Assembly: GCA_020025035.1 (NCBI GenBank)
Contig: JAHHSU010000001.1
Coordinates: forward strand, 1-63,035
Direction of reading: 5' to 3'
Origin: Thomasclavelia sp.
Lineage (GTDB): Bacteria; Bacillota_I; Bacilli_A; Erysipelotrichales; Coprobacillaceae
DNA length: 63,035 nucleotides
The position numbers were made by a program, and so were the translations under genes. Numbering within the stretch: the stretch's first letter is position 1; each line of letters starts with the position of its first letter. Shown here piece by piece: positions 44,741-54,298 of this stretch. The notes below the pieces were generated by a model. The model was not told the DNA's origin. It did no database searches and was given only the letters and a program-made list of their open reading frames with translations.

Positions 44741-46648
44741 ATGATATATGAATCTATAATTAAAAAGTTAAATTATATAAAAATAGGAATAGTGATATTA
44801 TGTATATGTATAGTAATAAAGTTGTTTTATATACAAGTTGTCTCATATTCAAATTTAACTAGTAAAGCCACAACATTGTGGCAGCGAAGTTTTCCAGTAG
44901 AAGCCTCTAGAGGAGAGATACTAGATGCAAATGGAAATAAAATTGTAACTAATCTTACCACTTCTTCATTAGTGGTAATACCTTCACAATTGGAAAATCC
45001 GTTGGAACAAGCTAGCTTATTAGCACCAATATTAGAATGTGATCAGGCAGCATTATTTGAAAAACTTGAAAAACGTGTATCAATTCAACGAATTTCTCCA
45101 GAAGGCAGACAATTAAGTGAAGAAAAAGCATTACAAATAAAAAAATTAAATATGCCAGGTGTTTACTTGATTAAAGATACATTAAGACATTATCCAAAAG
45201 GGAACTATTTAGCTCAAAGTTTAGGATTTGTTGGGATAGACAATCAGGGATTAGCTGGATTAGAATTAAAGTATAATGATTATTTAACAGGATCAAATGG
45301 AAGTATTGATTATTACATGGATGCAAAAGGGAATAATTTAAATATGTATCCATCTAGTTATACGCATCCAGTAAATGGAAATGACATTCAACTTACTATT
45401 GATATGGATTTACAGGATATTGTAGAAAGAGAGTTAAACAATGCATACCAAACATATAATCCTGATGGAATTTGGGCGTTGATGATGAATCCTAATACTG
45501 GAGAAATATTATCTATTTGTTCAAAACCAGACTTTGATCCTAATCATTATAAAGATGCAAATCCAGATATATATAATCAAAATATTCCAATTTGGAAAAG
45601 TTATGAACCTGGTTCGACGTTTAAAGTAATTACTTTTGCAAGTGCGCTTAATGAAAAATTATTTGATATGAATAAGGATACTTACTTTGATAAGGGATAT
45701 GAATATGTTGGTGGTGCTAGAATAAAGTCTTGGAAAAAAGGAGGACATGGATTACAAACATTTAAAGAAGTATTACAGAATTCTTCTAACCCTGGATTTG
45801 TTGAAATAGGAAGGCGTTTAGGAAAAGAAAAGTTAAGTCAATACATTCAAGATTTTGGATTAACAAGTAAAACAGGTGTAGATCTTATTGGTGAATCAAG
45901 TGGTATTATGTTTGATGATGATCGTTTTGGTATAGTAGAACAAGCAACAGTTTCATTTGGACAAGGAATATCAATCACACCTATTCAATTAGTTAGTGCG
46001 GTAAGTGCCTGTGTAAATGGAGGATATTTAAATACACCATATATTTTAGATAAAGTTATTGAACCTCATACAAAGGATATTGTATATCAAGCTACTACTA
46101 AACAGGTAAGACAAGTTATTAGTGAAGAAACATCTAAACAAGTAAAAGAAGCATTAGAAGGAGTAGTTACTGATGGTGGAGGAAAGAATGCTTATATAGA
46201 AGGTTATCGTATTGGTGGAAAGACTGGAACTGCACAAAAGGCAGTAAATGGAACATATGCAGGAAATGGGTATATTCTTTCCTTTTTAGGAGTAGCTCCA
46301 ATTGATGATCCACAAGTAGTTTTGTATGTTGCCATGGATAATCCTAAAAATTGTGTTCAATATGGAGGGACAACTGTTGCACCTATTGCAAGAAAAATAT
46401 TAGTAGATACATTAAATGTATTAGAGATACCAAAAGTAACAGAACAAAAGGAAAAAGAGTATACTTGGATGGAAATTCCCAAACATCCAGTAGAACAATA
46501 TATTGGTAAAACAAAAAAAGAAGTAACTAGTCCTTATTTTAAATTTGAATACGTAGGCAAAGGAGATGTAGTAATTGACCAATTACCTAGAGAAAATGAA
46601 AAAATTGAAGAAGGACAAACGATTGTGATTATGTTAGGAGACCCATAG
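44741..46648 (+). CDS. second class B penicillin-binding protein (SpoVD type)
   Basis: 635 aa. Membrane anchor (~12-34), then STFK (Ser292-Lys295), SSN (348-350), KTG (494-496) and one C-terminal PASTA domain (~570-635). Resembles SpoVD/FtsI-type PBPs, and its place after a PBP2B-like gene copies pbpB-spoVD in Bacillus. Whether it acts in sporulation or vegetative division is not decidable here. Its stop is inside a strong terminator; murE, normally next, is absent. Confidence 0.93.
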   Translation: MIYESIIKKLNYIKIGIVILCICIVIKLFYIQVVSYSNLTSKATTLWQRSFPVEASRGEILDANGNKIVTNLTTSSLVVIPSQLENPLEQASLLAPILECDQAALFEKLEKRVSIQRISPEGRQLSEEKALQIKKLNMPGVYLIKDTLRHYPKGNYLAQSLGFVGIDNQGLAGLELKYNDYLTGSNGSIDYYMDAKGNNLNMYPSSYTHPVNGNDIQLTIDMDLQDIVERELNNAYQTYNPDGIWALMMNPNTGEILSICSKPDFDPNHYKDANPDIYNQNIPIWKSYEPGSTFKVITFASALNEKLFDMNKDTYFDKGYEYVGGARIKSWKKGGHGLQTFKEVLQNSSNPGFVEIGRRLGKEKLSQYIQDFGLTSKTGVDLIGESSGIMFDDDRFGIVEQATVSFGQGISITPIQLVSAVSACVNGGYLNTPYILDKVIEPHTKDIVYQATTKQVRQVISEETSKQVKEALEGVVTDGGGKNAYIEGYRIGGKTGTAQKAVNGTYAGNGYILSFLGVAPIDDPQVVLYVAMDNPKNCVQYGGTTVAPIARKILVDTLNVLEIPKVTEQKEKEYTWMEIPKHPVEQYIGKTKKEVTSPYFKFEYVGKGDVVIDQLPRENEKIEEGQTIVIMLGDP

Positions 46649-46659
46649 GTCTCCTTTTT
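46637..46659 (+). terminator. terminator across the second PBP stop codon
   Basis: Perfect GGAGACC/GGTCTCC stem (46637-46643 / 46648-46654), four-base loop, TTTTT. The stop codon TAG is 46646-46648. GC-rich for this genome, so likely efficient. Confidence 0.85.
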
Positions 46660-46667
46660 GTTTCTAA

Positions 46668-46696
46668 TTTACAACTACATTTGTTTATGTTAATAT
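46668..46696 (+). promoter_or_regulatory. mraY promoter
   Basis: TTTACA (46668-46673), 17-bp spacer, TAATAT (46691-46696). Follows the PBP terminator and would start a separate mraY-murD unit. Confidence 0.6.
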
Positions 46697-46723
46697 TGTA
46701 GTAAATTAAAAAGGGGGATGAAT

Positions 46724-47698
46724 ATGAATTTTTTAAAAATATTCATTAGTTTTTTATTAGGTTATTTTATTACAATTTTTGCAATACCTCGTTTTATCCC
46801 AAAATTGTGTCAATTAAAATTTGGACAGATTGAACGTGAAGAAGGTCCTGCTAGTCATAAAATTAAAGATGGTACTCCAACAATGGGAGGGATTGTATTT
46901 ATTTTATCAAGTGTATTAGCTGTATATATTAGCTTTCCAAAGTTAATTATGGATCCTACTGTTAGTTTAATCACTTTTGTATTTATTGGTTATGGACTTA
47001 TTGGTTTATTAGATGATTACCTTATTGTAGTGAAAAAAACAAATTTAGGATTATCTGCAGGAAAAAAATACTTGTTACAATCAGTTTTAGCAATCTTATT
47101 TTATATTTTGGCAGATCGATTTGTTCCATCATTTATAGCAGAAATCACAATCCCTGTGATACATACAACTATTAATTTAGGTTTTTTATATCCTATTTTG
47201 ATTTATTTTATGTTTACTGCAACGTCTAATGGTGTTAATCTTTCAGATGGATTGGATGGCTTGGCTACTGGTTTATCTATGGTTGCAATTGCACCATTTG
47301 TAATTTTTGGATTAATGACTAAAAATTATGCAGTTAGTGTATATGGTATGGCAGTGATTGGATCACTACTTGGTTTTATGAATTTTAACTATCATCCTGC
47401 TAAAATATTTATGGGAGATGTAGGATCGTTATCATTAGGAGGATTATTAGCTGTACTTGCAATTTTTTCAAAACAAGAGTTATTATTACTTATTGTCGGA
47501 GGAGTATTTGTTGTTGAAACATTGTCAGTTATTATTCAGGTGGTAAGTTTTAAGTTGACTGGAAAAAGAGTATTTAAAATGGCACCATTGCATCATCATT
47601 TTGAGTTACTTGGATGGAGTGAACAACAGGTTGTTCTTTCATTTTGGTTTGGAGCTTTTATATGTGGAATTATTGGTGTAGTATTAGGAGTGTTATAG
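46724..47698 (+). CDS. mraY: phospho-MurNAc-pentapeptide transferase MraY
   Basis: 324 aa, about ten membrane helices. Makes lipid I from UDP-MurNAc-pentapeptide and undecaprenyl phosphate. Conserved LLDDYLIVVKKTN (Mg-binding Asp pair), NGVNLSDGLDGLATG and the MAPLHHHFEL histidine loop are present. Start 46724 gives 6-nt spacing from AAGGGGG; the ATG at 46718 has none. Confidence 0.97.
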   Translation: MNFLKIFISFLLGYFITIFAIPRFIPKLCQLKFGQIEREEGPASHKIKDGTPTMGGIVFILSSVLAVYISFPKLIMDPTVSLITFVFIGYGLIGLLDDYLIVVKKTNLGLSAGKKYLLQSVLAILFYILADRFVPSFIAEITIPVIHTTINLGFLYPILIYFMFTATSNGVNLSDGLDGLATGLSMVAIAPFVIFGLMTKNYAVSVYGMAVIGSLLGFMNFNYHPAKIFMGDVGSLSLGGLLAVLAIFSKQELLLLIVGGVFVVETLSVIIQVVSFKLTGKRVFKMAPLHHHFELLGWSEQQVVLSFWFGAFICGIIGVVLGVL

Positions 47699-47699
47699 T

Positions 47700-49040
47700 A
47701 TGCTAAGTGGAAAGAAAGTGCTAGTATTAGGACTTGCAAGAAGTGGTATGGCAGCAACACGTTTACTATGTAAATTAAATGCTACTGTTACAGTGAATGA
47801 AGGAAGAACTTTAAATCAACTAAGGGAACAAGAAGAATTAAAACAATTAAATGTTGAAATTATTGATGGTGGACATCCTATTGAGCTATTTGAAAGGGAT
47901 TTTGATTTTGTTGTGAAAAATCCTGGTATTAAGTACACTATGCCTTTTATTCGAAGGTTACAAGAAAGAAATATTCCTATTTATACAGAAATAGAACTTG
48001 CGTTTCAAGTGGCTAAACCACAGCATTATATTGCAATTACTGGAACCAATGGGAAGACTACTACTGCGACTTTAACTTATCATATTTTAAAAAAAGAACA
48101 TCCAAATACTTATTTAGCTGGAAATATTGGGATTCCTTTATGTGATATTGTATTAAATCATCAATTAATGGAAAGTAACTGGAATTATATTGTACTTGAG
48201 ATGTCTAATTTTCAGTTGTTAAATATTGACCAATTTAGACCAGAGATTTCTGTAATTACTAACTTAACTCCAGACCATCTTGATTATATGGAGACAGTAG
48301 AAGATTATTATATTTCAAAGACCAAAATTTATCAAAATCAAACTTCTAATGATTATTTTATTTTGAATCAAGATGATCAAACCATTCAAACCTATGTTCA
48401 ACAATATCCTACTAAAGCTACCAAAATTCCATTTTCATTAGATAATTTGTCATTAGCTTGTATTCAAAATCATCATATTTTATATAAAGGGGAAAAAGTA
48501 TACGATTTAAATAACCTTAAAATAGTAGGAAAACATAATGTTCAAAATGTAATGATAGCATTATGTATTGCAAAATGTTTAAATATTCCAAATAGTACGA
48601 TTAGAGATGCTTTAGATCATTTTTATGGTGTAGAACATAGAGTAGAGTTTGTGCGTGAAATAAATGGTATTAAATTTTATAATGATTCAAAAGCAACTAA
48701 TGTAGATTCAACACTTGTAGCAATTGATGCATTTACATCCCCAATTATTTTACTTCTAGGTGGATTTGATAAGGGCTTAGATTTAAGTCGATTAAAAAAG
48801 AAAAACAATATTAAAGCAATTGTATGTTTTGGAGAAGCAGGAAAACGTTTTTCAAAAGAATTACATTCTCCTTATTATGAAAAGGAATTAAAAGATGCAA
48901 TTATAAAATCGTATGCTTTAGCTAATGAAGGGGATATTATTTTATTATCACCATCTACAAGTAGTTTTGATCAATTTGATAGTTATGAACAAAGAGGTAG
49001 ATATTTTAAAAAAATAGTTAATACAATCGAATCATTATAA
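47700..49040 (+). CDS. murD: UDP-MurNAc-L-Ala:D-Glu ligase MurD
   Basis: 446 aa. Adds D-glutamate in cytosolic precursor synthesis. N-terminal Rossmann LVLGLARSGMAATRLL, ATP loop ITGTNGKTTTATLTYH (about 113-128), NDSKATNVDST in the C-domain. Begins one base after mraY. Followed by its own terminator. Confidence 0.96.
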   Translation: MLSGKKVLVLGLARSGMAATRLLCKLNATVTVNEGRTLNQLREQEELKQLNVEIIDGGHPIELFERDFDFVVKNPGIKYTMPFIRRLQERNIPIYTEIELAFQVAKPQHYIAITGTNGKTTTATLTYHILKKEHPNTYLAGNIGIPLCDIVLNHQLMESNWNYIVLEMSNFQLLNIDQFRPEISVITNLTPDHLDYMETVEDYYISKTKIYQNQTSNDYFILNQDDQTIQTYVQQYPTKATKIPFSLDNLSLACIQNHHILYKGEKVYDLNNLKIVGKHNVQNVMIALCIAKCLNIPNSTIRDALDHFYGVEHRVEFVREINGIKFYNDSKATNVDSTLVAIDAFTSPIILLLGGFDKGLDLSRLKKKNNIKAIVCFGEAGKRFSKELHSPYYEKELKDAIIKSYALANEGDIILLSPSTSSFDQFDSYEQRGRYFKKIVNTIESL

Positions 49041-49045
49041 TAGTG

Positions 49046-49069
49046 AAAAAGGAAAAATTCCTTTTTTTT
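49046..49069 (+). terminator. murD terminator
   Basis: AAAAAGGAA/TTCCTTTTT stem (49046-49054 / 49058-49066) with AAA loop and continuing T-run to 49069, six bases after the murD stop. Confidence 0.75.
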
Positions 49070-49113
49070 GTTTTAAATTTTCCTATATTTCATATATTTA
49101 TATAGGTGATATG

Positions 49114-50187
49114 ATGAAAAATAAAAAGATATGGTGGATATGTATAGCTATTATTACAATAGGATTGATTATGGTATATAGTTCTAGTCATATATGGGCA
49201 TTAGAAAAATTTGGTGATGAATTTTTTTATATTAAACGTCAGGGTCTATTTACTATTGTAGGGTTAATAGGAATGTATCTTACGTCAAAAATTGATTACC
49301 ATTGGTATAGAACACACGCATTAAAAATATTATTATTTTGTTTTCTATTACTGATTTTAGTATTAGTTCCAGGGTTAGGAAAAGTAAGAGGTGGATCACG
49401 TAGTTGGTTTGAAATTGGGTTTATTTCATTACAACCATCTGAAGTATTTAAGATTGGTATGATTATTTATGCTTCCAAGTTTTTAAGTAGATATTTTCAT
49501 TATATGAAAAATGTACGCTATGCATTGATGATTTTAGGAGTTGCATTTTTAGGATTTGGACTAATTATGTTGCAACCAGATTTTGGTACTGGTGTTGTAA
49601 TGCTAGGAAGTATTGTTCTTATGATTATTGCTTCGCCATTTAAATTTAGGTACTTTTTAGGTCTAGGAATTGCAGGAATAATTGGAATTATAGGATTGGT
49701 TTTGTCTGCTCCATATCGTTTAAAAAGGATTTTGGCTTTTATTGATCCTTTTCAAGATCCTTTAGGAAGTGGCTTTCAAATGATTCAATCGTTATATGCG
49801 ATTGGTCCAGGGGGAATACTTGGAGTTGGTTTTGGAAATAGTATACAAAAGCATTTCTACTTACCAGAACCTCAAACAGATTTTATATTTGCAATTTTTT
49901 GTGAAGAATTTGGCCTAATAGGTGGATGTATTGTTGTATGGTTATTTTGTATGTTGCTTTTACAAGGAATTAAGATAGCAAAAAAATCTCATGATTTATT
50001 CGGTAGCTTTTTAGCATTAGGGATTACAGCGATGTTAGGTATTCAAATTATCATTAATTTAGGAGTAGTAGTGGGGTTATTTCCTGTTACAGGAGTTACA
50101 TTACCTATGATGTCATATGGTGGAACAAGTTTAACACTTGTGATGACTTGTATAGGAATATTAATAAATATTGAACAAAACAGCTGA
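49114..50187 (+). CDS. ftsW: SEDS glycosyltransferase FtsW/SpoVE type
   Basis: 357 aa, about ten membrane helices. Polymerises septal glycan from lipid II. SEDS motifs: GGSRSWFEIGFISLQPSEVFKIG (about 92-114), LQPDFGT, and TGVTLPMMSYGGTS near the C-terminus. Location after murD equals spoVE in Bacillus. Start 49114 gives usable spacing from AGGTGA; 49111 is 1 nt away. Confidence 0.94.
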   Translation: MKNKKIWWICIAIITIGLIMVYSSSHIWALEKFGDEFFYIKRQGLFTIVGLIGMYLTSKIDYHWYRTHALKILLFCFLLLILVLVPGLGKVRGGSRSWFEIGFISLQPSEVFKIGMIIYASKFLSRYFHYMKNVRYALMILGVAFLGFGLIMLQPDFGTGVVMLGSIVLMIIASPFKFRYFLGLGIAGIIGIIGLVLSAPYRLKRILAFIDPFQDPLGSGFQMIQSLYAIGPGGILGVGFGNSIQKHFYLPEPQTDFIFAIFCEEFGLIGGCIVVWLFCMLLLQGIKIAKKSHDLFGSFLALGITAMLGIQIIINLGVVVGLFPVTGVTLPMMSYGGTSLTLVMTCIGILINIEQNS

Positions 50188-50224
50188 TAATTGTGTTATA
50201 CTAGGATAGAAAAGGGGAGATCAT

Positions 50225-51316
50225 ATGAAAATTATTTTTGCTACTGGAGGAACAGGTGGCCATTTATATCCAGCGATTGCCCTAATGAGGTATTTAGAAA
50301 ACCAATATGAAAATGTTGAGTGTTTATTTGTAGGAACAACTGATCGTTTAGAATCAAAGGTAATTCCACAATTAGGCTATCCGTATAAAGGTGTGCATGT
50401 TTTAGGATTAGCAGGTTCACCATTACAAAAGTTAAAGGCTGTAAGTGTATTTGTAAATTCATTACGTCATACTCGTAAGATTGTAAAAGATTTTAAGCCT
50501 GATATTGTGATAGGATTTGGTGGATATGTGAGTGCATCTATTGTATTATCTGCTAGTATGATGGGTGTTAAAACGATGATTCACGAACAAAATTCAATTG
50601 TAGGATTAGCTAATAAAATATTAGTAAATAGAGTGGATAAAATTGTATGTTGTTATGATCTAGCGTACCAACAATTTCCTTCTAGCAAAACATATTTGCT
50701 AGGAAATCCTAGAGCTAGTGAAGTGGTAAGTCAAGAAAGAAGCGTTGATATTCTTACACAATATAAGTTAGATAAAAATAAAAAAACGGTTCTGATTGTA
50801 ATGGGAAGTTTAGGATCTTCTAGTGTTAATTGTATATTAGAAAATTCGTTAGAGAAATTTTCTTGTAAAGATTATCAAACAATTATTGTTACTGGAAAAG
50901 ATAATTATCAAACGATGAAAGATAAAACAAAAAATAAAATACTTTCTTGTGTACATTTAATTCCATATGTAGAAGATATGCCTAGTTTATTACAACAATG
51001 TGATATTGTTGTTTCACGAGCTGGTGCTTCTACTCTTGCAGAATTAACTGCATTAGGAAGTGCAATGATTCTTATTCCTAGTCCCTATGTAGCAAGTAAT
51101 CATCAAGAGTATAATGCAAATGAATTAGTAAAAAAACAAGCTGCAATAATGATTAAGGAAAATGATTTAACCAGTGAAAAATTAATAAGTACAATTGATA
51201 TGTTATTTTCTGATCCAAATAGATTATATAATATGAAGGAAAATGCAAAAAAATTAGGTAAACCTAATGCTAGTAAGGATATTACTAAACTAATTATGGA
51301 ATTGATAGAGAATTAG
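50225..51316 (+). CDS. murG: MurG GlcNAc transferase
   Basis: 363-aa GT-B enzyme converting lipid I to lipid II at the inner face of the membrane. GGTGGHLYPAIAL (about 8-20), VIGFGGYVS, HEQNSIVGLANK and the UDP-binding SRAGASTLAEL are conserved. AAAAGGGGAG precedes the ATG. Confidence 0.97.
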   Translation: MKIIFATGGTGGHLYPAIALMRYLENQYENVECLFVGTTDRLESKVIPQLGYPYKGVHVLGLAGSPLQKLKAVSVFVNSLRHTRKIVKDFKPDIVIGFGGYVSASIVLSASMMGVKTMIHEQNSIVGLANKILVNRVDKIVCCYDLAYQQFPSSKTYLLGNPRASEVVSQERSVDILTQYKLDKNKKTVLIVMGSLGSSSVNCILENSLEKFSCKDYQTIIVTGKDNYQTMKDKTKNKILSCVHLIPYVEDMPSLLQQCDIVVSRAGASTLAELTALGSAMILIPSPYVASNHQEYNANELVKKQAAIMIKENDLTSEKLISTIDMLFSDPNRLYNMKENAKKLGKPNASKDITKLIMELIEN

Positions 51317-51421
51317 AATGATAAATGATTTGATTTATTGTTATAAAATTAATAGAAAGGAAAAAAGTATATAACGCAGATGATATTGATCAATGCAGAT
51401 ATACGTGGTAAAAGTCATATA

Positions 51422-52339
51422 ATGGATTTTCAATTATTGCACCAAAAATTATTAAATTTAGATGTTGGAGACATTTTAGAATATGAACCAATATATAAAC
51501 ATACTACTTATAAAGTTGGTGGACCAGCAAGATTATATGTAAAGGTAAAAGATATTAATAGTCTTCAAAAATTAATGAATTTTATTAAGGAATATCAAAT
51601 TCCTTATTGTGTTATTGGAAAAGGTTCTAATATATTGTTTGGTGATAAGGAATATGAAGGAATAGTAATTTCACTAAATGAAAATTTTAATCAAGTGAAG
51701 ATTGAAAATCAAATAGTTGAAGCCTATAGTGGTGTTTCTTTAATTAAATTAGCACATACTGCAATGAAACAGGGACTTAGCGGCATGGAATTTATATCAG
51801 GTATTCCTGGTAGTGTTGGTGGTGCTATATATATGAATGCAGGAGCATATAAAAAAGAAGTAAGTGATATTTGTAAAGAAGTTACTATTTTAAATGATAA
51901 GGGAGAAATTGTTGTTTTAACTAATGAACAATTAAAATTTAGCTACCGTTATTCTATTGTTCAAGAGCATCAAGATTGGATTATTTTAAACGCAAAATTT
52001 CAATTAGAAAATGGAGACAAAGAGAATATTAAAAGCATAATGGATTCTAGAAAAGAAAAACGTATGCAAACTCAGCCTTGGGATAAGGCCAGTGCAGGAA
52101 GTGTATTTCGTAATCCTAATACTAAAGGAGCATGGCAATATATTGAAGAATGTCAACTACGTGGATATAAAATAGGTGGGGCCAAGGTTTCAAAGAAACA
52201 TTCTAATTTTATTATTAATACGGGACATGCTTCTGCTAAAGACATTAAGGATTTAATTGAATATATTCAACTACAAGTAAAGGAAAAATTTAAAGTTGAT
52301 TTGCATACTGAAGTGAGGTTTATGAATTGGGAAGATTAA
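51422..52339 (+). CDS. murB: UDP-N-acetylenolpyruvoylglucosamine reductase MurB
   Basis: 305 aa from 51422. FAD enzyme reducing UDP-GlcNAc-enolpyruvate to UDP-MurNAc. Type II features: HTTYKVGGPARLYV, GKGSNILFGD, ISGIPGSVGGAIYMNAGAY, SYRYS, AGSVFRNP, and TEVRF end. Start uncertain: 51422 (MDFQLLHQK) aligns with family starts but has a poor ribosome site; 51380 adds 14 residues and also lacks good spacing (AAAGG lies 19 nt away). Overlaps divIB. Confidence 0.92.
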   Translation: MDFQLLHQKLLNLDVGDILEYEPIYKHTTYKVGGPARLYVKVKDINSLQKLMNFIKEYQIPYCVIGKGSNILFGDKEYEGIVISLNENFNQVKIENQIVEAYSGVSLIKLAHTAMKQGLSGMEFISGIPGSVGGAIYMNAGAYKKEVSDICKEVTILNDKGEIVVLTNEQLKFSYRYSIVQEHQDWIILNAKFQLENGDKENIKSIMDSRKEKRMQTQPWDKASAGSVFRNPNTKGAWQYIEECQLRGYKIGGAKVSKKHSNFIINTGHASAKDIKDLIEYIQLQVKEKFKVDLHTEVRFMNWED

Positions 52340-53100
52340 AAAGAAAACAAGTAAAAAAAGAAAGAAAATTTAATGAATATGATGAATCTACTGTAGTAAA
52401 TATCCAAAGAGCTTATCGTAAGAAAATACGAAAAAGAAGAATGTTTCTTGTAGTGTTTGTTTTATTTTTAATAGCATCAATTTACTATTTTATAGCTCCT
52501 ATTTCACGTATCAATCAAATAGATATAATTGGTAATCACTACGTTGATTCTGCTTTGATTAGTGAAAATTTAGGATGTTCTACTAACAGTATACGCTTAT
52601 TTACATTTACACCTAAAATTAAAAAAAATTTAAAAAAAATCGCAGGAATTAAAGATGTCAAAGTAAAAAAACATTTTTTTGGAGGTCTAGAGGTTCAAAT
52701 CACTGAAGATAATCCTATTGCTTATCAAGATGGAGATCCAATCAATGTAATTTTAGATAATGGTGAAGTTATTGATTTAACAAATCATGATTTTATAAAA
52801 AATTTACAACAACTTCCAAGTCTAAAAAATTTTGATCAAGATAATTTGAAAAAATTTGCAAAGGAATATGTAAATGTTTTACCTGTTGTTAGAGAACAAT
52901 TTTCTGAAATTATTTTCGAACCTGAAACTAATGATCCTACTAGAATTAAAATTATTAGTAATAATAATAAGATTTCTTATGTGCGTATAGAAGATATGGT
53001 ATATCAATTAAAATATTATAATGAAATCATCCAACAAAATCCAACGGATTGTTATTTTGATTTTTGTAAAGGTCATGTTTATAAAAGAAGTTGTAATTAA
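52327..53100 (+). CDS. divIB: cell division protein DivIB/FtsQ
   Basis: 257 aa. Very basic cytosolic N-tail (~38 residues), membrane helix (~39-58), POTRA domain beginning ISRINQIDIIGNHYVDSALI, then the beta domain. Works with FtsL to control septal synthesis. TTG start at 52327 lies inside the murB 3' end, 8 nt after TGAGGT; no in-frame ATG could replace it. Last gene of the cluster; ftsA-ftsZ do not follow. Confidence 0.9.
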   Translation: MGRLKRKQVKKERKFNEYDESTVVNIQRAYRKKIRKRRMFLVVFVLFLIASIYYFIAPISRINQIDIIGNHYVDSALISENLGCSTNSIRLFTFTPKIKKNLKKIAGIKDVKVKKHFFGGLEVQITEDNPIAYQDGDPINVILDNGEVIDLTNHDFIKNLQQLPSLKNFDQDNLKKFAKEYVNVLPVVREQFSEIIFEPETNDPTRIKIISNNNKISYVRIEDMVYQLKYYNEIIQQNPTDCYFDFCKGHVYKRSCN

Positions 53101-53138
53101 AATAGTATAAGTACATATTATGTGTTTATACTATTTTT
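53099..53138 (+). terminator. divIB terminator
   Basis: 12-bp perfect stem (53099-53110 / 53126-53137) starting inside the stop codon, 15-nt loop, Ts at the end of the right arm. Closes the dcw cluster. Confidence 0.75.
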
Positions 53139-53175
53139 GTTGTGTAAAAATAGTATGTGCAAGATATTTTATAAA

Positions 53176-53202
53176 TTAGCACAAAACAGTTGACAGTGCT
53201 AA
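53176..53202. promoter_or_regulatory. CIRCE element 1 (HrcA operator)
   Basis: TTAGCAC (53176-53182), 13 bases, GTGCTAA (53196-53202): 7-bp arms at the exact CIRCE spacing. It covers the -35 hexamer of the hrcA promoter. Confidence 0.8.
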
Positions 53203-53217
53203 TTATTGTGCTATAAT
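53190..53217 (+). promoter_or_regulatory. hrcA-grpE-dnaK-dnaJ promoter
   Basis: TTGACA (53190-53195), 16-bp spacer, TATAAT (53212-53217), with TGC before the -10. Both hexamers are consensus, with CIRCE elements at the -35 and downstream of the start. Confidence 0.85.
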
Positions 53218-53221
53218 GATA

Positions 53222-53248
53222 TTAGCACAGATATATAAAGAGTGCTAA
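53222..53248. promoter_or_regulatory. CIRCE element 2 (HrcA operator)
   Basis: TTAGCAC (53222-53228), 13 bases, GTGCTAA (53242-53248). Right arm GAGTGCTAA is perfect; the left differs from consensus in its last two bases (AG for TC). Lies just after the transcription start and before the hrcA ribosome site. Confidence 0.88.
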
Positions 53249-53261
53249 AGGTGGTGGAAGG

Positions 53262-54287
53262 ATGTTAACGTCAAGGCAAATTACAGTATTTAAAGCAATT
53301 GTAGAGGCTTTTATTGAAACAGCCGAACCTGTAGGTTCTAAATATCTTCTTGAAAGATATCAATTACCATATTCTAGTGCGACTATTCGTAATGAAATGG
53401 CAATTTTAGAAGATATGGGATTTTTAGAAAAAATGCATACATCTTCTGGAAGAATTCCAAGTACTGCAGGATATAGGTACTACGTAGAAACATTAGTAGA
53501 ACCAAAAATCGAAGATACAGTAAAAAGTCAAGTTCAAGTAATCTTTAGTGAACGTGGCCGTACGTTAAATGACGTTGTACAAGAATGTTGTAAAATGCTT
53601 AGTGATTTAACACATTTAACTTCTATTGCCTTAGGACCAGATTCTAAAAATGAGACCTTACAAAATATTACATTAGTGCCTATATCTAATGATAATGTAT
53701 CTGCCATTATTGTAACCGATCAAGGACACGTAGAAAATAAACTTTTTGTACTAGATGGTAGGTATACATTAGATGATTTAGTTGCATGTGTAAATGTTAT
53801 GAATGACATGTTAATAGGGACACCAATTAGTGAAGTAATTATTAAATTACAACAAGATGTTCAACCTATCATGGCAACTAGAATACATGAACATGAAGTT
53901 TTGTTTAATGCATTTTTAGAAGCGTTTGTGAAATTTGCTAATAAGGATATTTACTTCTCAGGTAAAGAAAATATGTTATATCAGCCTGAATATAACGATG
54001 TAAATAAATTACGTCGGTTAGTAAGTGCGTTTGAAAATTCGCAAACTTGGGAAGTGATGCAAGTTGATCAAGAAGAGGGAGTTACAGTTACCATTGGACA
54101 ACCATTGCCATTAACTGAGTTAAAAGATGTGTCCGTAATCTCTGGTTCATTTAAGACAGGAAATAATTCTTCTGGATCGATTTCAGTAATTGGTCCAACA
54201 AGAATGCCTTACAAACAAGTAGTATCGCTAGTAGATTATATTTCTAAAAGTATAGAAGAATTATTTTTAGAAAATAATGATGAATAA
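53262..54287 (+). CDS. hrcA: heat-inducible repressor HrcA
   Basis: 341 aa. Winged-helix N-domain (MLTSRQITVFKAIVEAFIETAEPVGSKYL, then SSATIRNEMAILEDMGFL) binds CIRCE; GroE-dependent repressor. C-terminal GAF-like domain contains ITVIGPTRMPYKQVVSLVDYIS-type motif. AAAGGTGG lies upstream. First gene of the operon and probable controller of htpG as well. Confidence 0.97.
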   Translation: MLTSRQITVFKAIVEAFIETAEPVGSKYLLERYQLPYSSATIRNEMAILEDMGFLEKMHTSSGRIPSTAGYRYYVETLVEPKIEDTVKSQVQVIFSERGRTLNDVVQECCKMLSDLTHLTSIALGPDSKNETLQNITLVPISNDNVSAIIVTDQGHVENKLFVLDGRYTLDDLVACVNVMNDMLIGTPISEVIIKLQQDVQPIMATRIHEHEVLFNAFLEAFVKFANKDIYFSGKENMLYQPEYNDVNKLRRLVSAFENSQTWEVMQVDQEEGVTVTIGQPLPLTELKDVSVISGSFKTGNNSSGSISVIGPTRMPYKQVVSLVDYISKSIEELFLENNDE

Positions 54288-54298
54288 GGGGTGAAAAG

